Origin: Bdellovibrio bacteriovorus W
Lineage (GTDB): Bacteria > Bdellovibrionota > Bdellovibrionia > Bdellovibrionales > Bdellovibrionaceae
NCBI GenBank assembly: GCA_000525675.1
Contig: CP002190.1
Coordinates: forward strand, 1,736,001 to 1,800,000
Length of the DNA: 64,000 nucleotides
Reading direction: 5' to 3'
The translations under genes and the position numbers were made by a program. The stretch's first letter is position 1. Each line of letters begins with the position of its first letter. Shown piece by piece: positions 19,425 to 27,568 of this stretch. Below the pieces are notes generated by a model that did not search any database, was not told the origin of the DNA, and was given only the letters and a program-made list of their open reading frames with translations.

Positions 19425-20303
19425 ATGAAATCAGTTCTAGGAAAGATTTTATCTTTAGCCATTGCCACGACAACACTTGTCCCTCTGCAAGGATTTGCTC
19501 AGCAGCCATATCCAAGCTCGTGGGAATACGAAACAAGTCTTAGCTATTCCAATCAAGAAATGGACTGGATCAAGTTCGGTCTTATGAGCTCGGTGATTGT
19601 CTTTACTTCTGAGCGTGAAATGCTCCAGTTTGTTCAAAAAAACGATGGCCAAGTGACTGATAGAGCCGCCAACGCGGGTGAGTATTTTGGCTCTCGTAAA
19701 ATGGTTCCAGTGATGGGGGCTGCTTACGTCTTAGGGATGGTTATGAATGAAGCTGGTATGTCGCGCATGGCAGTTCTGAGCTTTAAAGCAGGCATCATCA
19801 ATACTCTCATTAATGACTCTTTAAAACAAACCTTCCGCCGAGCTCTACCAAGAGAAACAGACGATCCTTTCAGAGAAACTCGCTCTGATGGAGCTCCCTC
19901 GATGGGAATGCCGTCAGGGCATACTTCGTTTGCCTTTTCAGTCGCCACTGTCATCGCGGAGGTCGCAAGGGAAGAATATGACTCGACGGCGATCCCCGTT
20001 CTTGCCTATGGTGCTGCGGCTCTCACGGCATGGTCTCGCGTATACCAGAACCAACACTGGGCCTCTGACGTTCTTATTGGTGCTATCGTTGGTCACTTTT
20101 CCGCAAAACTTGCGATGTCCTCAGAACGAGAAGAATCTGGCAATTTGCGTGTAAGAATTTATCCCTACTATGGACCAAATCGCTCTGTCGGTGTGATGAT
20201 GTCTATCTCCGAGAAAACTCCGAAAGGAGTTGTCTGCAGACCTGAGGAGCAAGGTAGTTCGCATTGTATTGAAAAAGTTTTTGATAAGTACTTTAAGAAA
20301 TAG
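19425..20303 (+). CDS. Exported PAP2-family (phosphatidic acid phosphatase type) protein
   Basis: 292 residues with signal peptide (VPLQGFAQQ, ~26). The three PAP2 motifs are present: KQTFRRALPR (motif 1 with a Lys...Arg-Pro-like pattern), MPSGHTSFAF (motif 2, catalytic His) and SRVYQNQHWASDVLIG (motif 3, nucleophile His plus Asp). Likely a membrane-associated periplasmic lipid phosphatase, for example acting on undecaprenyl or phosphatidyl phosphates. The last ~26 residues (from KGVVCRPEEQ) form a tail that is found again as an isolated fragment at 34919-34990. Weak ribosome site. Confidence 0.88.
   Translation: MKSVLGKILSLAIATTTLVPLQGFAQQPYPSSWEYETSLSYSNQEMDWIKFGLMSSVIVFTSEREMLQFVQKNDGQVTDRAANAGEYFGSRKMVPVMGAAYVLGMVMNEAGMSRMAVLSFKAGIINTLINDSLKQTFRRALPRETDDPFRETRSDGAPSMGMPSGHTSFAFSVATVIAEVAREEYDSTAIPVLAYGAAALTAWSRVYQNQHWASDVLIGAIVGHFSAKLAMSSEREESGNLRVRIYPYYGPNRSVGVMMSISEKTPKGVVCRPEEQGSSHCIEKVFDKYFKK
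20223..20294 (+). repeat. 72-base segment duplicated at 34919-34990
   Basis: Codons 267-290 of the PAP2 gene. The other copy, inverted at 34.9 kb, differs at 8 of 72 bases; 7 of these are synonymous in the PAP2 frame and one changes Cys to Arg. Confidence 0.85.
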
Positions 20304-20483
20304 TAAGTCGAGACAGGTCCGTTGATTTAAAGAACAAACAAGGGACCTTTCATTTACACCTAAAAAGGGAAGCACCATTCCCTCTCTCTTGCGCGCGACC
20401 GGCGGCAATTATTTGAATAAGAGTATAAATATTTTTTATTTCGACCTCTCGAAATAAGCATACCACAACTATGCTTAACGATC

Positions 20484-21161
20484 CTATGCGGCAGTTTGCT
20501 TGCTCGTGAGAAAACTTAATAGGTCACATTCATGAATCTCGCCTGTATCGGAACATATCATTGATATAATTCTATCTACCCGAAATGTACGAGGTTCTTT
20601 TCTTAGATGGCAATAGGCCACGATCATTGGATTATCATCGAGCAACAGCCGTTTAATAGTCACCGTTCGTTTTGTTCTATTTCCCTCAATATCAGAGTAT
20701 TCCATAATGTAATTCCCCTGAATGGCACGGCTATTTTCAGGCAACTCTTCTTCGGTGCCATGGTCGAAAAGTTCTTCGACAAAGCTTAAAAGACCGTTAT
20801 ACGAATCATCGTGGATGTCGTAACCACGATCGCCAACTTTTTCTAACCATGTTTCGACGAAATCATTTACCTGATCGTAGGTTTGCGTTTTTGCTTTGCG
20901 AACAATATCCCGAAGAAACTTCGTTGCTTCTTCTTCAGAAAGCGGTTTTTTAATTGAATTGCTCTCGCTAAATTTTAACTGAAAAGCACGTTTATTTGTT
21001 GGAGGTGATTCTTTAATCTCGTCTGTTGAGGTGGATGTTTCGGGCAAATCTTTTTTATAGTCGCTTATGGATTTATCATACGTGTCAAAATGACTGTTGA
21101 TATTCTTCATCAAAATGAAAATCAAAAATCCGCCAACGAGTGCTAAAATTATGTCTATCAT
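20484..21161 (-). CDS. Membrane-anchored protein with WYL-like C-terminal domain
   Basis: 225 residues. One N-terminal transmembrane helix (IILALVGGFLIFILM), an acidic/Ser-Thr linker, a helical region (~60-140), then ~145-225 resembling a WYL-type beta domain: NYIMEYSDIEGNRTKRTVTI, a LLLDDNPMIVAYCHLRKEPR segment and RTFRVDRI, the typical WYL ending. WYL domains usually bind ligands in HTH regulators of defence and stress systems; there is no HTH here, and the domain would face the cytoplasm from the membrane. It lies next to a decayed integrase, so it may be cargo of a former mobile element. Confidence 0.55.
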   Translation of the reverse strand: MIDIILALVGGFLIFILMKNINSHFDTYDKSISDYKKDLPETSTSTDEIKESPPTNKRAFQLKFSESNSIKKPLSEEEATKFLRDIVRKAKTQTYDQVNDFVETWLEKVGDRGYDIHDDSYNGLLSFVEELFDHGTEEELPENSRAIQGNYIMEYSDIEGNRTKRTVTIKRLLLDDNPMIVAYCHLRKEPRTFRVDRIISMICSDTGEIHECDLLSFLTSKQTAA

Positions 21162-21201
21162 TCACTTATAATCGGAAGACTGTTTTGTAAACTTTAGAAG
21201 T

Positions 21202-21893
21202 TTAATAAACAACATCGAGAATATAAACAATAAAATAAGACCAGAGCTGCATCATCTGAGTTTTCTTAGGCAGATGCGTTGTTCGATTGTGAGCGCGGCC
21301 ATTAGTGTCACGAACGATATGCGCTAATTGTTGTTCCAGAATATCTACTCGCCACTCAAGAACTTCATCAGCAATAGTTCTAAAACTAGCACGAACCCCG
21401 TGCGGCGAGTGAAGATCCACAAAGTTCTCAATACCAGAAATATCTTGATGAGCTCCATAGTATCCGATCAAAGATAGAGCTTTACGAAGAGAAGCATCAG
21501 AATAGGTTTGAAGTTTGAGGCTTCCAAAAATGAATGCCCCTGTAGTGATTGATTTTAGTTGCTGCAAGATCTCAAACACCTGCGAAGACAAAGGCACAAT
21601 TAGCGATTTCGATATAACTCCGCATAGTGCGTGAAAGACAATTGCGACTTGCCTTGGATATCTGAACCCAAAGCCAGCTCACGCGTTTCTTCGGCCCACT
21701 CTCTCGCAGCTTTTAAGCTCATCGTTGGATATTCGTCTCCATAAAAATGAACTACCTTTGTGCCCTTGCGGATGGAGAGTTGCCACTTCTTTTTCGTTTT
21801 ACTCACGCAAAGGAACAAACCATTGCCATCGGCGTACAGCTTAATTTTATCTGCATATCTGATGTTTCTAAGTTTAAGTTCAGTGAGTTTCAT
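21202..21893 (-). pseudogene. P4-type tyrosine integrase, internally deleted
   Basis: Two adjacent frames. 21893-21600 encodes the DUF4102 arm-binding domain (LTELKLRNIRYADKIKLYAD, GDEYPTMSLKAAREWAEETR). 21597-21202 encodes the C-terminal catalytic part (VPLSSQVFEILQQL, HGVRASFRTIADEVLEW with the HxxR, and EQQLAHIVRDTNGRAHNRT). The middle ~180 residues, including the core-binding domain and first catalytic Arg, are absent and a TAA lies at the junction. The final Tyr position shows THLPKK rather than the usual tyrosine context. It sits beyond the 3' end of tRNA-Leu, the standard location for this integrase class, so this is an integrative-element scar. Confidence 0.85.
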
Positions 21894-21962
21894 AATGCGG
21901 TAGTTAGCCGAGTCTAATAACAGAGTCTAATAACATTTTTCTTGGGCTTGATTGGCACTATA

Positions 21963-22032
21963 TGGGACTAATTGGGAAGACTTACGGCGTCTAAGTGACG
22001 GATACTATTCGCATTTGGGACTGCTTGGGACT
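21963..22032. repeat. Short TGGGACT direct repeats between integrase and tRNA
   Basis: TGGGACT occurs at 21963-21969, 22016-22022 and 22026-22032, with a related TTGGGA at ~21972. Repeats at this place are typical of integrase arm-binding sites, but no binding data exist. Confidence 0.4.
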
Positions 22033-22041
22033 AAAAAAGAC

Positions 22042-22067
22042 AAAAAAAAAACCGACTCTTGGTCGGT
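22042..22067 (-). terminator. Terminator of tRNA-Leu
   Basis: ACCGAC/GTCGGT stem with a 5-base loop (22051-22067), followed on the minus strand by nine T residues. It begins ~35 bases after the tRNA 3' end. Confidence 0.9.
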
Positions 22068-22101
22068 TAATGGTCTCGAATATGTTCGATTTGATGCTAA
22101 T

Positions 22102-22188
22102 TGGTGCCCGGGACTGGACTTGAACCAGCACGCCCTTTCGAGCGCTACCACCTCAAGGTAGTGCGTCTGCCAATTTCGCCACCCGGGC
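22102..22188 (-). tRNA. tRNA-Leu(GAG)
   Basis: 87 bases including an encoded CCA. Acceptor stem GCCCGGG/CCCGGGC, discriminator A, anticodon stem CTACC/GGTAG with loop TTGAGGT, anticodon GAG at 22154-22152 (minus strand), a long variable arm as expected for leucine and TTCAAGT in the T loop. Its 3' end is the probable att site for the deleted integrase. Confidence 0.97.
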
Positions 22189-22421
22189 ACTGGAAGTAAG
22201 CTAAATCAATCCTTCGGTCGGGTCAATATTTAGCCCTATAAAATTAAACTAAATAATAGATTTGCTCCCTTTCGCAGCATTTTTTAACCCAACCATGGGG
22301 CTTTGTGTTCTAACCTATAGAAGGAGCAAGGATGCCCCCTCTACAGAGAGCTTAAAAGGACTAGGATGGTGTTTTTAAGAGCTCTTTAAGGCCAAGGATG
22401 GCCGAAACAAGGAGAAAGATC
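22189..22421. other. Intergenic, no gene
   Basis: Upstream of tRNA-Leu on the minus strand and of a small ORF on the plus strand. I see a short GGCC-AAGGAT-GGCC hairpin at ~22390-22403 before the small ORF and nothing else. Confidence 0.3.
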
Positions 22422-22532
22422 ATGGCAGATCTACAAGTTGTTGGACTATTTTGTTTGTTCTATTCAGGTGTTGTCACCTACGCGCTGTGGCTCACTGTGG
22501 CGCGATCTCCCCATAACCAGACTCGTGACTGA
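22422..22532 (+). CDS. 36-residue small membrane protein
   Basis: ATG at 22422 has a good AAGGAG ribosome site 7 bases upstream. The product (MADLQVVGLFCLFYSGVV then TYALWLTVARSP...) has one hydrophobic segment and a charged tail. It ends 22 bases before the convergent TonB-receptor gene's stop. Too short to identify; coding is judged from the ribosome site and helix. Confidence 0.45.
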   Translation: MADLQVVGLFCLFYSGVVTYALWLTVARSPHNQTRD

Positions 22533-22553
22533 AGAAATCCCTGAATATCGCTA

Positions 22554-24758
22554 TCAGAACCGATAGGTGAAGTCAGCAAACCAGGTTCTTCCAGGAGATC
22601 GCGATGACGTATAGTATTCTAAATTCATCAGATTATTAACAGCCAGCGAGATTGTCGCTTGAGATGTTAAAGCATGTCGCACTTTAGCATCCACTACCGT
22701 ATGCGCATCATAGGACCCTTGGACTCCATCGACACGATCGGTATTCAAGTCATTGCTAAAGCGCTTACTCATATATTTTACGCCTAAATATGCGCCCCAG
22801 TCTTTCAGTTTAAAATCTAAACCAGAATTAAGCATATGCTCTGGAACCCATGGAAACTTCTTTCCCACAGATAAAGGCACCGCACTGTTCTCCACAATTT
22901 CGGTCGAAGTATATGTATAGTTAAAGTTGGCACTCACCCAAGGAGACAAGGTGTATTCAGTCTCAAATTCAATTCCTTTGCTTTGCCCCTTACCTGCATT
23001 CAGCTTTTCTCGAACAGTTCCGCTTGTGGTGCTATAAATCATATCTACGATATAGTTCTCAAAATAAGTTAACTTTAAAACCGAATCTTTGCTCAGCCCC
23101 TGGGTTACGCCGACTTCCCAAGAAAAAGAACTTTCAGGCTTCAGATTTGGGTTCCCCTTATAAGTCGTTCCACTGGATGTTGTCCAAGTTCTGTAAAGAT
23201 CATAAATAGAGGGCGCCCTGAATGCCTGTCCTCCAGATAATCTTAAAGCTGTCTTTGAAGCTGGAGTGTAAACTATAGAAACTTTAGGACTGAGCATGTT
23301 CTTACTTCTTGCCCCATGACTGCCTTCGACAGAGTTAAACCCTTGCGTCGTCTCCCACCAATCACTTCTAAGTCCGGTAAAGAGAACTACATTCTTAGAT
23401 ATCAAAAACTCATCCTGAGCAAATAAGGCATAGCTACGGTCCGCACCTCTAGATTCGTATCCTAAAGCTTCGCGGCTTTCTTCATTTCGCCAGTTTGACA
23501 ATGAATACTCACTTGTATCAGAGATGCTTTCGCGTACAGCGGCACCGAAGGTTAGCAAATGATTGTTCACCTCAGAAGTAGTCAACTGCAGATCCAAGCT
23601 TTTTACTGAATTAGGGGTGGTGGACAGCTTACCTTTCTCTGGAGGTAAATCATTTGGCGTCCTACCATCTGGCGTGACACTCCAATTTTTCGCTTGATCG
23701 AAGTACGATGCACCCAGCTTCAAGCTCATCTTGTTCATTTTTACTTCATATTCAGAACTATAAATGAGTTGTTCAAAATAAACCGAATTTCCTAAGTAAG
23801 AAAACGGTTGTGCACCTGTTGAAGAATATATCCACTTTGGCGCACCACTAGAGTCCGCAAGAAAAGTTCGCGGATTGTCATAGTCATAACCACCCGTTGA
23901 GCGCAGAACGCTAAATCTCAACTTACTTTGTGCCGTTAGTAAATATTCTGTCTTCAAGTGCAAACTATCTTGTTTAGCTCTATTTCTTCCTTTATCGCCA
24001 ATAATATAAACTTGACCACCAGTCACCGATCGCGATGTCTTATATCCACTCAATCCAGCCAAAGGAGCTAATTGACTTGTTATCATCGCATCGCTGCGAT
24101 AACCATCTGTTGCCTGATAGTCTCCGCTGAAATAAACCTTAAGTTTATCATTTAAAAAAACATCTCCATAGGAGGCTCGCAGACGTCGAAAGTTATCTGG
24201 CGCCACCGAATCGACACTACCTCCCCCACCGACACTTAATGAAACCTCTCTTGTTTCAGGCATTTTAGTGATGAGATGAATCACTCCACCCATGGCACTG
24301 CCTCCATAGAGACTTGACGATGGACCTTTGACGACTTCAATTCTTTCTAAACTCTCAGTTGAAATAGCATTCAAGAAAACTGTATTTGCATAAGGACTAT
24401 TTAAAACAACTCCGTCCATCATCACCATAGTCCGCCCCTGCCCCGGCATACCTCGCAACATGATAGACGAATTATAGTCCATAATTCCTTTACCACGATT
24501 GACTATAACCCCAGCTGAAGTATCTAAAGCATCATCAACGGAAAGAACATTTCTCTTTTCCATATCCTTGTTTGTTATAACCTCAACACTGCCCGGCGAC
24601 TGCTCCACAGGCATCGAACTCTTTGTTGGGGTGACAATAATTTTATCTAAAGAAAGATAAGACTCTGGAACAATCTTTAGGCTAGACTGAGCGAACAATA
24701 GGCTTGAATAAAAGTACACTGATGCGAAACATACAGAAATTCTAAAAAAGATTCTCAT
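22554..24758 (-). CDS. TonB-dependent outer-membrane receptor (BtuB/CirA-like)
   Basis: 734 residues, typical length. Signal peptide ends LLFAQS (~24). A TonB box-like LDKIIVTPTKS follows, then the plug domain (VEVITNKDMEKRNVLSVDDA, RGMPGQGRTMVMMDGV, RIEVVKGPSSSLYGGSAMGG) and a 22-strand barrel ending in ...RTWFADFTYRF with terminal Phe. Receptors of this group import cobalamin, siderophores or similar at TonB expense. It is the last gene of the minus-strand surface operon starting at 31423 that also encodes a transcobalamin-like protein, so cobalamin or a related corrinoid is the leading substrate guess. No cobalamin riboswitch is obvious upstream. Confidence 0.92.
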   Translation of the reverse strand: MRIFFRISVCFASVYFYSSLLFAQSSLKIVPESYLSLDKIIVTPTKSSMPVEQSPGSVEVITNKDMEKRNVLSVDDALDTSAGVIVNRGKGIMDYNSSIMLRGMPGQGRTMVMMDGVVLNSPYANTVFLNAISTESLERIEVVKGPSSSLYGGSAMGGVIHLITKMPETREVSLSVGGGGSVDSVAPDNFRRLRASYGDVFLNDKLKVYFSGDYQATDGYRSDAMITSQLAPLAGLSGYKTSRSVTGGQVYIIGDKGRNRAKQDSLHLKTEYLLTAQSKLRFSVLRSTGGYDYDNPRTFLADSSGAPKWIYSSTGAQPFSYLGNSVYFEQLIYSSEYEVKMNKMSLKLGASYFDQAKNWSVTPDGRTPNDLPPEKGKLSTTPNSVKSLDLQLTTSEVNNHLLTFGAAVRESISDTSEYSLSNWRNEESREALGYESRGADRSYALFAQDEFLISKNVVLFTGLRSDWWETTQGFNSVEGSHGARSKNMLSPKVSIVYTPASKTALRLSGGQAFRAPSIYDLYRTWTTSSGTTYKGNPNLKPESSFSWEVGVTQGLSKDSVLKLTYFENYIVDMIYSTTSGTVREKLNAGKGQSKGIEFETEYTLSPWVSANFNYTYTSTEIVENSAVPLSVGKKFPWVPEHMLNSGLDFKLKDWGAYLGVKYMSKRFSNDLNTDRVDGVQGSYDAHTVVDAKVRHALTSQATISLAVNNLMNLEYYTSSRSPGRTWFADFTYRF

Positions 24759-24874
24759 ACCGAAAAGCCCTCTACAATAGGTATTGACCTCTGTCTGAAG
24801 GTTTACTGAGCCGATTGAATTTTGTCTATTACTATCTAATTAGCGAGACTATAAGACTGAAGCTGAGTCATTCT

Positions 24875-25285
24875 CTATTGTTGACTCACCTTTTTATAAA
24901 AATATTCGAGTTGAGTGGACTTGAAAAAAGTTGCATCAATTTTGAATATATTCCGCATCGATGAATATTCCAAAAACACCAATGATTCATCGCTCCCCTT
25001 GGCCTCAATTATAATTTCAAAGTCTACGCCATCCACCTCTTCAGCAGATATACGAGTTTCAAAAACAGCGGTACATAGAATCTGTTGATCATACTTGGAA
25101 ACTATTTTCGTTTTAGTCTGATAGAATTTTAAATCTTGCAGGTCCCGCGGGCACCAATTCCACGTCTCACCAGTTTTTCGATTTATATATTTCAAATACG
25201 GAATCACAGGAGTTTGTAAAATAACAAAAACAAGAGTAACACCTAGAGCGCATAAGGTGAAGGAGATCAAGGTCCTACGGGACAT
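24875..25285 (-). CDS. Small membrane-anchored protein with MSRRTL start
   Basis: 136 residues from ATG 25285, chosen because AAGAAAGGG lies before it and the helix begins here. N-terminal MSRRTL followed by a hydrophobic anchor (FTLCALGVTLVFVILQ), then a ~110-residue extracytoplasmic domain with two Cys (NWCPRD; ILCTAV) and no family I recognise. Its start overlaps the end of the preceding lipoprotein gene by 11 bases, indicating translational coupling. The Ig-repeat protein heading the operon begins with the same MSRRTL plus helix. Confidence 0.65.
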   Translation of the reverse strand: MSRRTLISFTLCALGVTLVFVILQTPVIPYLKYINRKTGETWNWCPRDLQDLKFYQTKTKIVSKYDQQILCTAVFETRISAEEVDGVDFEIIIEAKGSDESLVFLEYSSMRNIFKIDATFFKSTQLEYFYKKVSQQ

Positions 25286-25562
25286 AGTACCCTTTCTTAG
25301 TTCTAAGCCCCAGAAGAATAGATGTATGTGTTGCATAGACGGTGGCGTTGTTCTCGGTTTTCAACACGGAATCGCAAACTAAGCCGCCAGCCGAACCTTC
25401 TACTTGAAGCAAGCTCTCTTCAGTATACATTCTTGAGAATGGTGTTGTTGCTAAGGAAAAAGTATTTAAGGAGTTCTGATCTTTGGGCTCATAAATTTGA
25501 ACATCTAACATGCATCCAGACAAAACAATGAGGGCACTGAAATATAGAAATAGCTTTTTCAT
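25275..25562 (-). CDS. Small lipoprotein
   Basis: 95 residues. Lipobox VLSGC at ~13-17 after MKKLFLYFSALI. Acidic at +2 is absent (M), so outer-membrane sorting is likely by E. coli rules. The mature part has one further Cys (LVCDSV). Family unknown. It lies 12 bases after the fibre gene and overlaps the next gene, so it belongs to the surface operon and may be an assembly or secretion partner. Confidence 0.65.
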   Translation of the reverse strand: MKKLFLYFSALIVLSGCMLDVQIYEPKDQNSLNTFSLATTPFSRMYTEESLLQVEGSAGGLVCDSVLKTENNATVYATHTSILLGLRTKKGYYVP

Positions 25563-25574
25563 AGCGCCCTTTCT

Positions 25575-27470
25575 CTATTGAAAACCCGTTATCCAGCTTC
25601 CATAAACCGTTCCACCAGCTCGTAGAAAAGTAATTATCGTCGCTGTGTCCGATTGAGAAATAGGTCCCGATGGTCTAAAAAGAAAATCCTCGAAAGCCAA
25701 AGTATCGGGTACCGCTTGAGAAAACAGACAGGTGCCCGAGTTCGCCCCTTTTACGATCAACGTATAGGACCCACCTTCAAACATATTTTCAAAAGTAAAA
25801 TTACCACAGCTTGCTGCTGTATATTGCACGTTTCCATTGTTCCAGTTTATATGAGTCGCATTTCCCGCATTGTGAACCTTGGATAGTATCTGTCCACTCA
25901 CTTCAACTTGCGCAGTCGTACTAGAAGAATCCGACGCGATGACTCTTCCCGAGGTTTTAATATCGCCCGTTGTTTCTAAAGAAGTACTCCCCCCAATTAC
26001 ACCGGATGTAATTGCATTCCCTGAAACTTTGCCCGGAGTAGCGATTGTAGAAAGCTTGCTATCTACGATAGCGGCGGTATTGCTAATGTCACTATTCACA
26101 ATTGTTCCATCCAAGATATGACCTGATGAGACTGAATTCAATGCCAGCGTCGGATTCGGGTAGGTGCCAGCCAAACTTCCTCCGGCACTTCCAGTTGGCT
26201 CTGCCCCGTCGACATCTAAACGAATTCCTCCGGCTGAATCCGTTACTGTAACATTCGTACCTCCAATAATATTCGCCAACTGATAACCCGATCCATTTCC
26301 TACAAGGATTTGTCCATTCGTAGGAATCTGACTGACTCCAGTTCCACCTTGAGAAACCCCCAAGACACCTGCAGTGATTTGATTGGTATTTATAGCAATT
26401 GATCGACAAGCATAAACGTCGTTTACTGAATCAAAGTATGTAACCTGATGAATATTACATGATGGAAGTGATACAGGAACCCAGCTACTAGAACTGCCTT
26501 TCCAAGTTAACACTGCCCCCTGCGTTGGTGCAGCATTACTGACAGAATATCCCTGCAACTTTGCGACTTGCGGATTTACTATTGTTCCAGACAAATCGCC
26601 GCTTAGAGAGGTATCACTTTGGAATGCGTTGACAATACGAGTGTCGTTTCCTGCGGCGACAGTATTCTCAGTGGTGCCCACGTTGAGAGTCAACGATACT
26701 GCTCCACTGAGCATGCTAGATCCCATATAAGAGTTTGTGCTTGTAACACTCGTAACCATGGCTTCAGCATTACCCGGAGTAAAAGCTTCCCAGCCGGTTC
26801 CACTCCACCTAATAGACTCGCCCGAGCCCAGCGTTGGAGGAATACTCCCTCCTCCCAAAGTTCCTGACTTCGCATAAACGCTAGAATTCCCATTTATTAA
26901 ATCTAAGAACTCCGCATACTGAGCATTGTTCAAAGGGCTGGTTGCAACATTAGAAGTGACTCTTAAAATATTATCAGCTGAGTATCCACCAACCCGTACC
27001 GATTCAACAGCATAAGGCATAAATGATAAGGTTTGTGCTTTTAACGTTTGAACTCCGGCACCGGCATTAAACGAAATGACGAGCTTGCGCGTATCAAATT
27101 TCTGAGGCATGAAGCTATTCCCATTTTCACAATTGGGAAAAGGCCCAAGAGCACTGCTAGTTGATTTATTAGACAGTACATCAAATAATGAATGCCCACC
27201 ATCCACTGCTGCTGAAGCCCTTACTCCGTCTCCAATATTCAGAGAGAATATCCCATCAGACCCCTCCATATTTAACGTATGGGTCTCTTGATAGATGATA
27301 CAATTATTAGAATCAGGACTGCGAACCTGCACTGTGAATTGAACATTTTGATGAACTAGCGGCTGACCGTCGGCCTGCACAACGCGACCTTGATAAGTCA
27401 TAACTGCGGCTTGTGCGCCCATCAAATATACAAACGTTCCAAAAGTAATCAGAATCTTTAAGAAAGACAT
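25575..27470 (-). CDS. Secreted fibre-like surface protein (predator-type trimeric fibre)
   Basis: 631 residues. Signal peptide ends MGAQAA (~22). Residues ~25-135 (MTYQGRVVQADGQPL, then VQFTVQVRSP, GIFSLNIGDG) form the N-terminal domain common on Bdellovibrio fibre/tail-fibre-like proteins. The middle is repetitive and Gly/Ser/Thr/Asn-rich with fibre signatures (SGDLSGTIVNPQV, GVSQGGTGVSQIP, GGSLAGTYPNPTLAL). The last ~110 residues (from SKVHNAGNATHINW) look like a compact tip domain. This resembles the mosaic adhesive trimer fibres reported for B. bacteriovorus host recognition, so prey binding is a reasonable inference. Trimerisation cannot be proven here. Confidence 0.7.
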   Translation of the reverse strand: MSFLKILITFGTFVYLMGAQAAVMTYQGRVVQADGQPLVHQNVQFTVQVRSPDSNNCIIYQETHTLNMEGSDGIFSLNIGDGVRASAAVDGGHSLFDVLSNKSTSSALGPFPNCENGNSFMPQKFDTRKLVISFNAGAGVQTLKAQTLSFMPYAVESVRVGGYSADNILRVTSNVATSPLNNAQYAEFLDLINGNSSVYAKSGTLGGGSIPPTLGSGESIRWSGTGWEAFTPGNAEAMVTSVTSTNSYMGSSMLSGAVSLTLNVGTTENTVAAGNDTRIVNAFQSDTSLSGDLSGTIVNPQVAKLQGYSVSNAAPTQGAVLTWKGSSSSWVPVSLPSCNIHQVTYFDSVNDVYACRSIAINTNQITAGVLGVSQGGTGVSQIPTNGQILVGNGSGYQLANIIGGTNVTVTDSAGGIRLDVDGAEPTGSAGGSLAGTYPNPTLALNSVSSGHILDGTIVNSDISNTAAIVDSKLSTIATPGKVSGNAITSGVIGGSTSLETTGDIKTSGRVIASDSSSTTAQVEVSGQILSKVHNAGNATHINWNNGNVQYTAASCGNFTFENMFEGGSYTLIVKGANSGTCLFSQAVPDTLAFEDFLFRPSGPISQSDTATIITFLRAGGTVYGSWITGFQ

Positions 27471-27568
27471 GTCTCTCTATCGGCCTAGAAAACCAGATCA
27501 TTGAGCTCAATTATATGAAGATGCCTCATGCTTGATACCGTTTTGAGGATTTAAGTCTCAAATTGAAG

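Noticed and set aside
20304-20483. Second att site (copy of tRNA-Leu 3' end) left of the WYL-like gene
   Set aside because: No match to the acceptor/T-arm sequence was found by eye in this gap.
24759-24874. Cobalamin riboswitch before the TonB receptor
   Set aside because: The gap is ~115 bases and shows no B12-box or the required long structured region.
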